The notes beneath the pieces were generated by a model. The model was given only the letters and a program-made list of their open reading frames with translations. It searched no databases and had not been told where the DNA came from. The translations under genes were made by a program, and so were the position numbers. Positions 1-6,084 of a stretch of 11,636 nucleotides of DNA are shown in pieces. The DNA is from Phycisphaerales bacterium. Lineage in GTDB: Bacteria > Planctomycetota > Phycisphaerae > Phycisphaerales > SM1A02. The stretch covers positions 1 through 11,636 of the forward strand of contig SLDM01000363.1 in NCBI GenBank assembly GCA_007125255.1. The letters run 5' to 3'. Within the stretch, counting starts at the first letter, position 1. Every line of letters begins with the position of its first letter.

Positions 1-1514
1 ACGACACCATCACCGTTCAGATCCCCGACGATGCCCGGATCACCGTCATCGGGCGGTTCGGGAAAGAGCCAGGCGACCGCCAGTTCACGGCTGCCGCCGA
101 AGAGATCATTGCGCGCGGCCTCGAGAACGTACTCTCCCGCCTTCAGATCGACGAGATACAGGTGTTGCAGATTGTCGACCGTGCTCTGACTGACCACGTT
201 GCCGGAGGCGAAGAACCCCTCCCCGCCGGCCCCGACCAGCGACGCGAGTTCGCCCCGTTCGTCGACGCGCCAGAGCGTCAGCGTGGTGACTTGGGAAGAT
301 GGGGTATTGAAGTTCGCGCCAAACGTCCGGTTCCACGCCGCGAGGATCGAAACCTCTTCGGCATCCTCCGCCACGTGAAAACGCCAGGAACGACTCTGGC
401 CGGTGGTCAGTTCGGCACGGCCCCAGCCGGCGTGGCCGGCGACCTTTTCGGGAAGCGGCTGCCCGACTCCGTCCACGACCGAACCGGTCAGGATTCGGTG
501 GCTCCGGTCGATGTTCAGATGCCCCGCGCCGAAGGTTTCATCGAGCGGGCGGCTGGTCACGCCCCGCTGCGGGCCGGACGTGACCGGCTGGTTGGACCAG
601 CCCTCCTGATGGTCGGCCCCGGCAAGGAGGACGGCGCGAACGACGTCAATCCGCAGGGCGTCGGCGCGGTGTGGCGCCAGCGCGGGATCGGTCTTCGCCG
701 TCTCGACCAGCAGCGCCCCCGCGGCGCTGACCACCGGCGTGGACCAGCTGGTGAGGTTGCCCGGCGCCACGAGCTCGGGTTTCATGCGCCCCGGGCCGTC
801 GATTCCGCTGATCGTGTCGCCCGTGGCGTGGTTGCCACTGGGCACGCCGACCGAAATCGCGTTGTACATGTGTCCGAGCAGCGGAACCTGGTCGGGATCG
901 TTGTTCAAGCCCACGACGAACAGCACCTGGTCGCGCGCGGCGGCGAAATCCGCGCGGCGGATCGCCTCGTTGTTGAAGTTGCCGACATTGCCGATCCAGC
1001 TGTGGTTCACAATGCGCAGCCCACCCGGCGGCGCGGCGGGCGCGGCCGAGGTGCCCTGACCGACCTTGAGGCCGCCACCCTGAATCCAGTCGTTCGTCTC
1101 CCAGACGTGCGCGGTGGGAATACCCGGCGCGATGCTGAGGACCGAGCCGAAGAAGTTCCGCGCGACCGTCGTCGCGTGCCCCGATGCGCCGCTGGATCCG
1201 CTCATGGCGATCAGCTCCGCGCCGGAGAGTTCGGGGTGGTTGGCGTTGGGCATGTAGTTGCCCGCGGACGTCGGCGCTTCGACCATGCCGACGATCACCC
1301 CCGCGCCGGTGGGCACCTGCGCCTCGCCCAACCGCTCGATCAGGGCGTCGAGCCCCGCCTGGGCGTGGACGATGGTGGCGCTGCTGCCCACCAGGGCTGC
1401 CGCCGCGATGGCGTTCCGGATGCGATGGAACGAACGGTTCTCCGGAGCCGAAGGTCGGTACCGGTTCTGAGTCCGGTCAGAGACGCGCGGCCGAATGGTT
1501 GACGGAAGCTTCAT
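1..1514 (-). CDS. Secreted subtilisin-like (S8 family) protein with C-terminal dockerin loop, partial
   Basis: This gene was read directly from the reverse complement and runs off the window start after 504 codons. The start ATG at 1514 has a GGAG nine bases upstream. Residues 1-34 are a long basic N-region, then a hydrophobic stretch (about 35-49) and a likely signal cleavage after VHA (48-51). The peptidase core shows GVIVGMVEA (72-80) at the usual Asp site, GHATTVA (112-118) at the His site (His113), an NHSW strand (170-173), VVGLNND (200-206) at the oxyanion Asn site, and TSWSTPVVSAAGALL (255-269) at the Ser site (Ser256). A beta-rich region follows. The last visible residues, GDLNGDGVV from 497, open a dockerin-type calcium loop. 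The usual catalytic Asp is Glu79, and the loop before the Ser motif is very short. I infer an exported protease or a degenerate relative. The fold is fairly sure; activity is not. Confidence 0.8.
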   Translation of the reverse strand, partial: MKLPSTIRPRVSDRTQNRYRPSAPENRSFHRIRNAIAAAALVGSSATIVHAQAGLDALIERLGEAQVPTGAGVIVGMVEAPTSAGNYMPNANHPELSGAELIAMSGSSGASGHATTVARNFFGSVLSIAPGIPTAHVWETNDWIQGGGLKVGQGTSAAPAAPPGGLRIVNHSWIGNVGNFNNEAIRRADFAAARDQVLFVVGLNNDPDQVPLLGHMYNAISVGVPSGNHATGDTISGIDGPGRMKPELVAPGNLTSWSTPVVSAAGALLVETAKTDPALAPHRADALRIDVVRAVLLAGADHQEGWSNQPVTSGPQRGVTSRPLDETFGAGHLNIDRSHRILTGSVVDGVGQPLPEKVAGHAGWGRAELTTGQSRSWRFHVAEDAEEVSILAAWNRTFGANFNTPSSQVTTLTLWRVDERGELASLVGAGGEGFFASGNVVSQSTVDNLQHLYLVDLKAGEYVLEAARNDLFGGSRELAVAWLFPEPPDDGDPGIVGDLNGDGV

Positions 1515-1543
1515 GGGAGCAACTCCGCAGAGGTCAGGGTGAC

Positions 1544-1567
1544 TCCCCCCCTCTCCCCCCTCCCCCT
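1544..1567 (-). other. G-rich tract, possible G-quadruplex in the 5' leader
   Basis: On the minus strand this reads G5-A-G6-AGA-G7, ending about 30 bases upstream of the subtilase start codon. Three G runs are separated by one and three bases, and the longer runs could each supply two G-triplets. A quadruplex in DNA or in the mRNA leader is therefore possible. That it forms, or matters, is inference. Confidence 0.45.
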
Positions 1568-1582
1568 TCGCGAACTCCGATG

Positions 1583-1591
1583 ACTGTATCA
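1583..1591 (-). promoter_or_regulatory. Weak extended -10 candidate for the subtilase-like gene
   Basis: The minus strand reads TGATACAGT, an extended -10 (TGn then TACAGT, four of six consensus positions). There is no convincing -35 about 17 bases upstream. It lies between the terminator-like hairpin and the gene, which is where a promoter would be needed. A start here would place the G-rich tract in the mRNA leader. Confidence 0.25.
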
Positions 1592-1622
1592 CCTCACCGG
1601 CGCCGAGCCATTGATTGCTGCA

Positions 1623-1649
1623 GAGAAAATGTTGCCTGTAGTCGGCAAC
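1623..1649 (-). terminator. Rho-independent terminator-like hairpin
   Basis: On the minus strand a perfect 6-bp stem, GTTGCC / GGCAAC with a 7-base loop (1631-1649), is followed directly by ATTTTCTC. This has the shape of an intrinsic terminator, with a short stem and a modest T run. It would end transcription arriving from the lipoprotein gene about 190 bases upstream and separate it from the subtilase-like gene. Confidence 0.5.
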
Positions 1650-1726
1650 TTGTCCCACGGTGACTGTTCCTCAGTGATTGGGAAGCTCACATCTCAAATT
1701 GTCGCCAGGTCGAGACGTGTTTCGCC

Positions 1727-1740
1727 AAGCTGACCAGCTT
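1727..1740. repeat. Inverted repeat AAGCTG-AC-CAGCTT
   Basis: Two perfect 6-base arms surround a 2-base centre, making a 14-bp dyad. The centre is too tight for a good RNA hairpin, so a dimeric DNA-binding site is the more natural reading, but nothing identifies a regulator. Confidence 0.35.
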
Positions 1741-1784
1741 CGGGAGTGACCGAGTCAGGACCCGCGCCGACGTCAGCCCCTTGA

Positions 1785-1824
1785 TCACTTCGTTACTCCG
1801 TCACTTTGTCACTTCGTCGCTTCG
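1785..1824. repeat. Five tandem copies of an 8-bp unit (TCACTTCG)
   Basis: The units are TCACTTCG, TTACTCCG, TCACTTTG, TCACTTCG and TCGCTTCG, exactly in register. The array ends 16 bases downstream of the lipoprotein stop codon. A sequence resembling the units in reverse orientation lies at 1742-1757 (GGGAGTGACCGAGTCA), so array and inverted copy could pair into an imperfect stem of about 13 bp. Confidence 0.8.
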
Positions 1825-1840
1825 TTGAAATCGGTTTCGA

Positions 1841-2497
1841 TCAACCTCGTTCGTCGGCTTCGCCGCGGGCATTCAGGCGCCGCTGGATTTCCGCCAGAAG
1901 ATGCCGCTCCATTCTGCGGTCACGCTCAACGGGAATCCACGCCCGCTGGGTGGAGGCATCCTCGGGATCGCTGCGACTGATCGGGCTGCGTGTGGTCAGC
2001 CGGCGTGACCACGGATCGCGGCGCATGTCGGGATGAGAGGATTCCTCGACGTAGACCCAGACGCGCAGCTCCATTTCACCGGTCTCCATCGCGGTGAGGT
2101 CCGGTGGCGGCGCGTTCAGCGGGATGGGATCACGCTGATCCCGGATCGGATCCCGCGCAACGAACGCCGCCGGCAGAAACTCGAAGCGGGCCCGCATCCG
2201 CTGGTAACGGAACGTGCTTTCCACCGCCTGCCCGACCGTCAACGTCAGTCGATCCCACGGCTCGAAGATCGAGCCGGCATGACCCGGTTCGGTCTCCAGA
2301 ACTCCCGTGCGCCGGTCGCGGTAGCCCGGCTGCAACCCGCGCTCCCGCGCCACTTCGGCGGAGAGATCAAACGCCTCACGGTACTGCGCCGCATCGAACG
2401 TGACGAGTTCCGGCCCGTCGACCGACCGGCAGCCGGTGAGCATCAGCGCGACAATCAGGAAGGGGATCATCCAACGGCGGGTGACAACGCTCGGCAT
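1841..2497 (-). CDS. Small lipoprotein of unknown function
   Basis: The product is 218 residues. The N-terminus, MPSVVTRRWMIPFLIVALML then TGC, is a clear lipoprotein signal: basic start, hydrophobic core and lipobox with Cys23. The mature part would be an envelope lipoprotein of about 196 residues. It has no other membrane segment and is rich in Arg, Asp and Glu. Segments DRRTGVLETEPG (61-72) and GSIFEPW (75-81), then a beta-like MELRVWVYVEE (142-152), recall hypothetical lipoproteins of planctomycetes, but I cannot name a family or a function. The reading frame stays open upstream to an ATG at 2659. That extension would bury the signal peptide and overlap the divergent promoter, so the start at 2497 is chosen, with a GGGGGAGGG stretch 14 or more bases upstream. 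Its role may be linked to the divergent cytochrome gene, but only by position. Confidence 0.75.
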   Translation of the reverse strand: MPSVVTRRWMIPFLIVALMLTGCRSVDGPELVTFDAAQYREAFDLSAEVARERGLQPGYRDRRTGVLETEPGHAGSIFEPWDRLTLTVGQAVESTFRYQRMRARFEFLPAAFVARDPIRDQRDPIPLNAPPPDLTAMETGEMELRVWVYVEESSHPDMRRDPWSRRLTTRSPISRSDPEDASTQRAWIPVERDRRMERHLLAEIQRRLNARGEADERG

Positions 2498-2548
2498 GGG
2501 CGGCAGTGTACCCTCCCCCGCGCCCGTGGAACATCCCTGTGTGTGTTT

Positions 2549-2557
2549 GGGGGGGGG
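2549..2557. repeat. Homopolymer run of nine G
   Basis: Nine consecutive G on the plus strand (nine C on the minus) lie about 52 bases upstream of the lipoprotein start, in its probable leader or promoter. Such runs are prone to replication slippage and to sequencing error. Confidence 0.85.
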
Positions 2558-2645
2558 CGATAACCGCGTCCAACCGGACCAGACCGAACCGAACTGCCGA
2601 TCCACCCACGGTTTCCGTTGGTTATTCATTGGCCGCGGATTTGCT

Positions 2646-2673
2646 TTGACCGATGTCACGGGTGAACTATATT
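2646..2673 (+). promoter_or_regulatory. Sigma70-like promoter for the cytochrome gene
   Basis: TTGACC (2646-2651) and TATATT (2668-2673) are separated by 16 bases, each matching the consensus hexamer at five of six positions. This is the best promoter in the window. A transcript starting near 2680 would have a leader of about 180 bases before the cytochrome start codon. Confidence 0.6.
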
Positions 2674-2724
2674 GGACGTGTTGATTCGCGGATCGGGCGC
2701 AGCAACCACCGGATTCCGGGGGGC

Positions 2725-2764
2725 GGTCAGTCTGGGTGGTCAGTCTGGGTCGGTCAGTCTGGAA
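2725..2764 (+). repeat. Three direct repeats of GGTCAGTCTGG in the cytochrome leader
   Basis: Copies of GGTCAGTCTGG begin at 2725, 2738 and 2752, spaced 13 and 14 bases apart, with similar flanks (GGGT, GGGTC, AAAG). They sit about 45-85 bases downstream of the predicted transcription start. They could be regulator sites or simple slippage products. Confidence 0.75.
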
Positions 2765-2807
2765 AGCACCCAGGGGGAAAATCGTTCAATGTGGGGATCT
2801 CTGGCCG

Positions 2808-2828
2808 CGACCGGTGCCAACCGGGTCG
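2808..2828 (+). other. Leader hairpin upstream of the cytochrome ribosome-binding site
   Basis: CGACCGGT pairs with ACCGG-G-TCG around a GCCA loop, giving eight pairs with one bulged G. It ends 20 bases before the AAGGAGG ribosome-binding site. It is not followed by a T run, so a terminator is unlikely. Confidence 0.35.
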
Positions 2829-2848
2829 ATCGGTGTACAGATTGGCTT

Positions 2849-2855
2849 AAGGAGG
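2849..2855 (+). promoter_or_regulatory. Strong ribosome-binding site AAGGAGG
   Basis: This near-perfect Shine-Dalgarno sequence sits seven bases before the ATG at 2863. It fixes the cytochrome start. It is by far the best Shine-Dalgarno in the window, suggesting efficient translation. Confidence 0.85.
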
Positions 2856-2862
2856 CTCATCC

Positions 2863-4812
2863 ATGCCCTCATCGCGGGCGAAGAAACGAATCCTCGGCAC
2901 CTGCTGTGTCGCCCTGCTGCTCGTGCTCGGCGCGGGACAGTTGGGCCCGCAGGTGTTCGGAGGCGGGAACGGACGATCGGGACCGGCCGGTGGCGGACAG
3001 CAGACGCTGCCGACGACGGTGGATGACTTCTTCCATCCCGGAACCCAGCCGAACCCGGACGCCGGCGCGTTTGCGCCGGTGCAACCGGGGGGAAACTGCT
3101 CGTTCTGCCACGGCTTCTACTCGATGGAGATGCCCAAGACCTACGCCGAGCCGTACGACGGTTGGGTCAACAGCCTGATGGCGCAGTCCGCCCGTGATCC
3201 GATCTGGCAGGCGGCGTTGACGATTGCGAATCAGGATGCGGCCGGGGCGGGTGAGTTCTGCATTCGCTGTCACGCCCCGGGGGCGTGGCTGGCGGGGAAA
3301 TCCATCACCGGTGATCTCTCCGAGTTCGGCCCGATTGATTTCGACGGCATCAGTTGTCACTTCTGCCACCGCATGGTCGATCCGGTCTACCAGGAGGGCG
3401 TCAGCCCGCCGGAAGATCTCTCGATCCTCGCGGCCCTCGACTTTCCCCCCGACGGCCACGCGGGAAACGCCCAGTTCGTGATCGATCCGGCGGACGTGCG
3501 CCGATCCTCACGTGATGTCGCGGTGAACTACCACGAACCGGCGCCGATCATCTTCTCGCAGTTTCACCGTGAATCGGCTTCCTGCGCCGCGTGTCACGAC
3601 GTGAGCAATCCCGTCTATGTCCGTCAGCGCGATGGCAGCTATGCGCTCGGCCCCCTCGGTCAGCCGCACCCTACCGGCCACCAGCATGACATGATGCCCG
3701 AACAGCGCACCTACAGCGAATGGCTCTTCAGCGACTTCGCCGACGGCGGCGTCCACTTTCCTGACGGCCGCTTCGGCGGCGCGCACCCCACCGGCATCAT
3801 GCAGTCCTGCCACGATTGTCACATGCCGAAGCGATTTGAAGGGGGTTGTGCGTTTACCAAGAGTGACCCGGGCCTCGACTTTCACCCGGACTTCTCGCAG
3901 CACCACTTCGCCGGGGCGAACACGTGGGTCCTCGGGGCGATTCTCGATGAGTACGGCGCCGGACCGACGGGGATGAACCAGCAGTCCGTGGCCGACGCCC
4001 ATGGCCGCACCGCCGAACTCCTCCGGAACGCGGCCGATGTGGACCTTTCCGTGGAGCAGGATCTGCTCAAGGTGCGCGTGACGAACTGGTCGGGGCACAA
4101 GCTCCCGACCGGGTATCCCGAAGGGCGGCGGATGTGGCTGAACGTGCGCTTCTTTGGTGAGAACGGCACCTTGATCCACGAGTACGGCGCGTACGACTAC
4201 CGGACCGCCACCCTCACGACCGGCGACACCAAGGTTTACGAGGCGGAGCTGGGAATCACCGACGACATCGCGGAGCAGGTCGGCCTGCCCGCGGGAAAGT
4301 CCTTCCACCTCGTGCTCAACAACGAGGTTCTGTTTGATAACCGCATTCCACCCGTCGGATTCACGAACGCAGCGTTCCAGGAGATTCGCGCGGCACCGGT
4401 GAACTACACCTACGAGGATGGACAGCACTGGGACGACACCGAGTACGCCGTCCCCGCCGGCGCGGCGGAGGCGGTCGTCACGCTCTACTACCAGACGACG
4501 ACGCGCGAATACATCGAGTTTCTGCGAGATGCCAACGTCACCGATGATCGCGGACAGAACGCCTACGACCTGTGGGTTGCCCACGGCCGGAGTGCGCCGC
4601 TGGACATGAGCACGGTCTCCATCGATCTCGATGCCGGAGAGATGATCCTCGGCGACCTCAACGGCGACGGGTCGGTCAATGTCTTCGACCTGCTCATCCT
4701 GCTCGACCAATGGGGACCGTGCCCGCGGCCGGAGGATTGTCCGGCCGATCTGAACGGTGACGGGCAGGTCAACGTCTTCGACCTGCTCATCCTGCTCGAC
4801 CAGTGGGGTTGA
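2863..4812 (+). CDS. Secreted five-haem cytochrome c with dockerin-like C-terminus
   Basis: The product is 649 residues. A basic N-terminus and hydrophobic segment (about 11-25) form a signal peptide. Five CXXCH c-type haem sites are visible: C79-H83 (CSFCH), C133-H137 (CIRCH), C165-H169 (CHFCH), C241-H245 (CAACH) and C316-H320 (CHDCH). Many further His residues (for example 269, 273, 275, 309, 341, 347, 348) could be distal haem ligands. Residues of about 395-580 form a beta-rich, probably Ig-like domain opening with NWSGHKLPTGYPEGRRMWL (408-426), a stretch I associate with exported multihaem cytochromes. Residues 598-649 hold two dockerin-type calcium loops (DLNGDG...FDLLILLDQWG). Haem is attached outside the cytoplasm, so the protein should act in the periplasm or on the surface in electron transfer or redox chemistry. 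The substrate is unknown. Promoter, long leader and strong ribosome-binding site all precede it. The fusion of haems and dockerin loops is unusual. Confidence 0.93.
   Translation: MPSSRAKKRILGTCCVALLLVLGAGQLGPQVFGGGNGRSGPAGGGQQTLPTTVDDFFHPGTQPNPDAGAFAPVQPGGNCSFCHGFYSMEMPKTYAEPYDGWVNSLMAQSARDPIWQAALTIANQDAAGAGEFCIRCHAPGAWLAGKSITGDLSEFGPIDFDGISCHFCHRMVDPVYQEGVSPPEDLSILAALDFPPDGHAGNAQFVIDPADVRRSSRDVAVNYHEPAPIIFSQFHRESASCAACHDVSNPVYVRQRDGSYALGPLGQPHPTGHQHDMMPEQRTYSEWLFSDFADGGVHFPDGRFGGAHPTGIMQSCHDCHMPKRFEGGCAFTKSDPGLDFHPDFSQHHFAGANTWVLGAILDEYGAGPTGMNQQSVADAHGRTAELLRNAADVDLSVEQDLLKVRVTNWSGHKLPTGYPEGRRMWLNVRFFGENGTLIHEYGAYDYRTATLTTGDTKVYEAELGITDDIAEQVGLPAGKSFHLVLNNEVLFDNRIPPVGFTNAAFQEIRAAPVNYTYEDGQHWDDTEYAVPAGAAEAVVTLYYQTTTREYIEFLRDANVTDDRGQNAYDLWVAHGRSAPLDMSTVSIDLDAGEMILGDLNGDGSVNVFDLLILLDQWGPCPRPEDCPADLNGDGQVNVFDLLILLDQWG
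4654..4809 (+). repeat. Duplicated dockerin calcium-loop coding unit
   Basis: Two 63-base units (4654-4716 and 4747-4809) lie 93 bases apart and encode DLNGDGxVNVFDLLILLDQWG twice. A stretch of 29 bases (4681-4709 and 4774-4802) is identical, including synonymous positions. Each unit has the Asp-x-Asn-x-Asp-Gly loop and a +12 Asp expected for calcium binding. Confidence 0.85.
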
Positions 4813-4822
4813 TCTGACCCCA
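4804..4822. terminator. Hairpin at the cytochrome/queG convergence
   Basis: TGGGGT and ACCCCA form a perfect 6-bp stem with a 7-base loop that contains the cytochrome stop codon. It lies in the short gap between convergent genes, where a bidirectional terminator is expected. There is no T run on either side, so this is a weak candidate. Confidence 0.3.
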
Positions 4823-4860
4823 TCCTTCGGACCGGCGTCCTGAACGCGAACAGGAACGAT

Positions 4861-5964
4861 TCAGCCGCGGTCCAGACCGCGCAGAACCTGCCGGGCGGTA
4901 TCGCGCACGAGGGCATCCTCGGCGTGATCCGTCGCCAGCGCTTCGATGCGGGCGCGCAATCGGGGGTGGTTCGCCTCGTGATCGCCGCGGCGCAGCGCGT
5001 TGGCGGCAACGATCAGGGCGTTGCGTTTGAGCATGTTCAGCTTCGCCCGCTTGATCGCGGAGCGGGTGAGGGCCGCCCGGCGGGCCTCCTCGGTCCAGTC
5101 CAGAACCTCGAGCAGATCAAACGAATCGGTCCGTGACGCGTACGCCTCATGCCGCGCGGCCGCCCTCGTCCGCCGCGTCGGGTGGTTGTGCGGACAGACT
5201 TCCTGGCAGATGTCGCACCCGAAGAGCCAGTCGCCGATCGGCTCGTGAAATGATTCCTCGATTCGAGATCGATGTTCGATCGTCAGATAGCTGATGCACC
5301 GCGTGGCGTCGACCGACCACGGCGAGATCGCATCCGTCGGGCACGCCTCGATACAGCGCGTGCAGGATGCGCAGGGGTCGATCCGTTCCTCCGGCCCGGT
5401 GCCCTGCAACTCGAGCGTCGTGAGCAGTTCGCCAAGCAGCAGGTAGCTCGTCACCCCGCGTTCAATGAGCAGCGTGTGTTTGCCGACCGCCCCGATCCCG
5501 GCGCGGGCGGCGTACTCGCGTTCGAGAAGCGGCGCGGTGTCCACGCACGCGCGGAACTGTTCATCCGGAAAACGCGTGCTCAGTTCATCGGCGAGCGCGT
5601 GAAGACGTTTCTTGATCACACGGTGGTAGTCATCCCCCCGCGCGTAACGTGCAATTCGACCGCGGTCGCGTCGCTCGGAAGGAAGGCGATCGGACGGCGC
5701 GCGATCGACGTGACGATCAGCGACACAGATCACGCTTCTCGCGCCTTCGAGAATGCGCTGCGGGTCCAGCCGCGCCGCAACGTGTTTCTCGAGGTAGTGC
5801 ATCTCGCCGTGCTTGCCGGCGCCGAGCCAGTCGCGCAGCTCCTCGGCGTAATCGGTCGGCGAAGCCGGCGCCACACCGGCCAGGGCGAAACCGGCACGAC
5901 GGCAGGCATCAAGCACCGTACGTGTCGGGCCAGCGTCGGTCTGTGCTGAGAAAGGCGCATCCAT
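4861..5964 (-). CDS. queG: Epoxyqueuosine reductase QueG
   Basis: The product is 367 residues, the usual length for QueG, which reduces epoxyqueuosine to queuosine at the wobble position of GUN-anticodon tRNAs in the cytoplasm, using cobalamin and two [4Fe-4S] clusters. The cobalamin-binding half includes GRIARYARGDDYH (102-114) and VDTAPLLEREYAARAGIG (141-158), with Asp142 at the position of the proposed catalytic acid. Ferredoxin-like cysteine motifs are C198xxC201xxC204xxxC208P and C250xxC253xxxC257P, with Cys223 as the likely further ligand. The last 65 residues or so look like HEAT-type helices. AAGGA nine bases upstream supports the ATG at 5964. The gene is divergent from apt and convergent with the cytochrome. 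One oddity is Ala159 in the GIGAVGKH stretch, where I expect Trp in most homologues. Confidence 0.95.
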   Translation of the reverse strand: MDAPFSAQTDAGPTRTVLDACRRAGFALAGVAPASPTDYAEELRDWLGAGKHGEMHYLEKHVAARLDPQRILEGARSVICVADRHVDRAPSDRLPSERRDRGRIARYARGDDYHRVIKKRLHALADELSTRFPDEQFRACVDTAPLLEREYAARAGIGAVGKHTLLIERGVTSYLLLGELLTTLELQGTGPEERIDPCASCTRCIEACPTDAISPWSVDATRCISYLTIEHRSRIEESFHEPIGDWLFGCDICQEVCPHNHPTRRTRAAARHEAYASRTDSFDLLEVLDWTEEARRAALTRSAIKRAKLNMLKRNALIVAANALRRGDHEANHPRLRARIEALATDHAEDALVRDTARQVLRGLDRG

Positions 5965-6084
5965 GATCGAAGATCCTTCACCGGAAACATCGGCGCGTGA
6001 GCCCGGCGGGCGGCAACACTCACGGTATCATCATGCCTTCGCCGGTGCGACCATCGCGGCTGCGCCGACTCCGACCCACGATTC

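Larger units (their letters stand above)
1515..1840. other. Structured intergenic region between lipoprotein and subtilase-like genes
   Basis: About 326 bases without a credible gene separate two minus-strand genes. In minus-strand order the region holds an octamer tandem array, an inverted partial copy of it, a 14-bp dyad, a terminator-like hairpin, a weak extended -10 and a G-rich tract next to the subtilase ribosome-binding site. I see no tRNA or other RNA gene here. Confidence 0.7.
2498..2862. other. Divergent intergenic region, lipoprotein / cytochrome
   Basis: This stretch of 365 bases lies between divergent start codons. It holds a G9 run, a locally AT-richer stretch with a sigma70-like promoter towards the cytochrome, three direct repeats and a hairpin in the presumed leader. 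I found no convincing promoter for the lipoprotein. Short ORFs on both strands across it show no recognisable protein and are not called. Confidence 0.65.

Noticed and set aside
162..1502. Long plus-strand open frame (446 codons)
   Set aside because: It is antisense to the subtilase-like gene, which has signal peptide, catalytic motifs and a dockerin loop. The antisense protein is low-complexity and Arg/Gly-rich, as expected for a shadow in GC-rich DNA.
2569..2593. Run of CCGGA/CCAGA/CCGAA/CCGAA pentamers
   Set aside because: It has only four imperfect units, not clearly above chance in GC-rich DNA, and no link to a nearby signal.
2498..2659. N-terminal extension of the lipoprotein frame to the ATG at 2659
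   Set aside because: It would place a lipobox signal peptide in the interior of the protein and overlaps the G9 run and the divergent promoter.
3508..4710. Minus-strand open frame of 400 codons
   Set aside because: It lies opposite the cytochrome, whose five haem motifs and dockerin loops are unmistakable. The antisense product has no recognisable domain or ribosome-binding site.
4838..4855. TCCTG...CAGGA inverted repeat as a terminator
   Set aside because: It has only five pairs, an eight-base loop and no T run on either strand.
5965..6084. Possible regulatory dyad and promoter between queG and apt
   Set aside because: The GTGAG/CTCAC arms are only five bases long and the TATCAT has no -35 partner, so neither supports a separate call.
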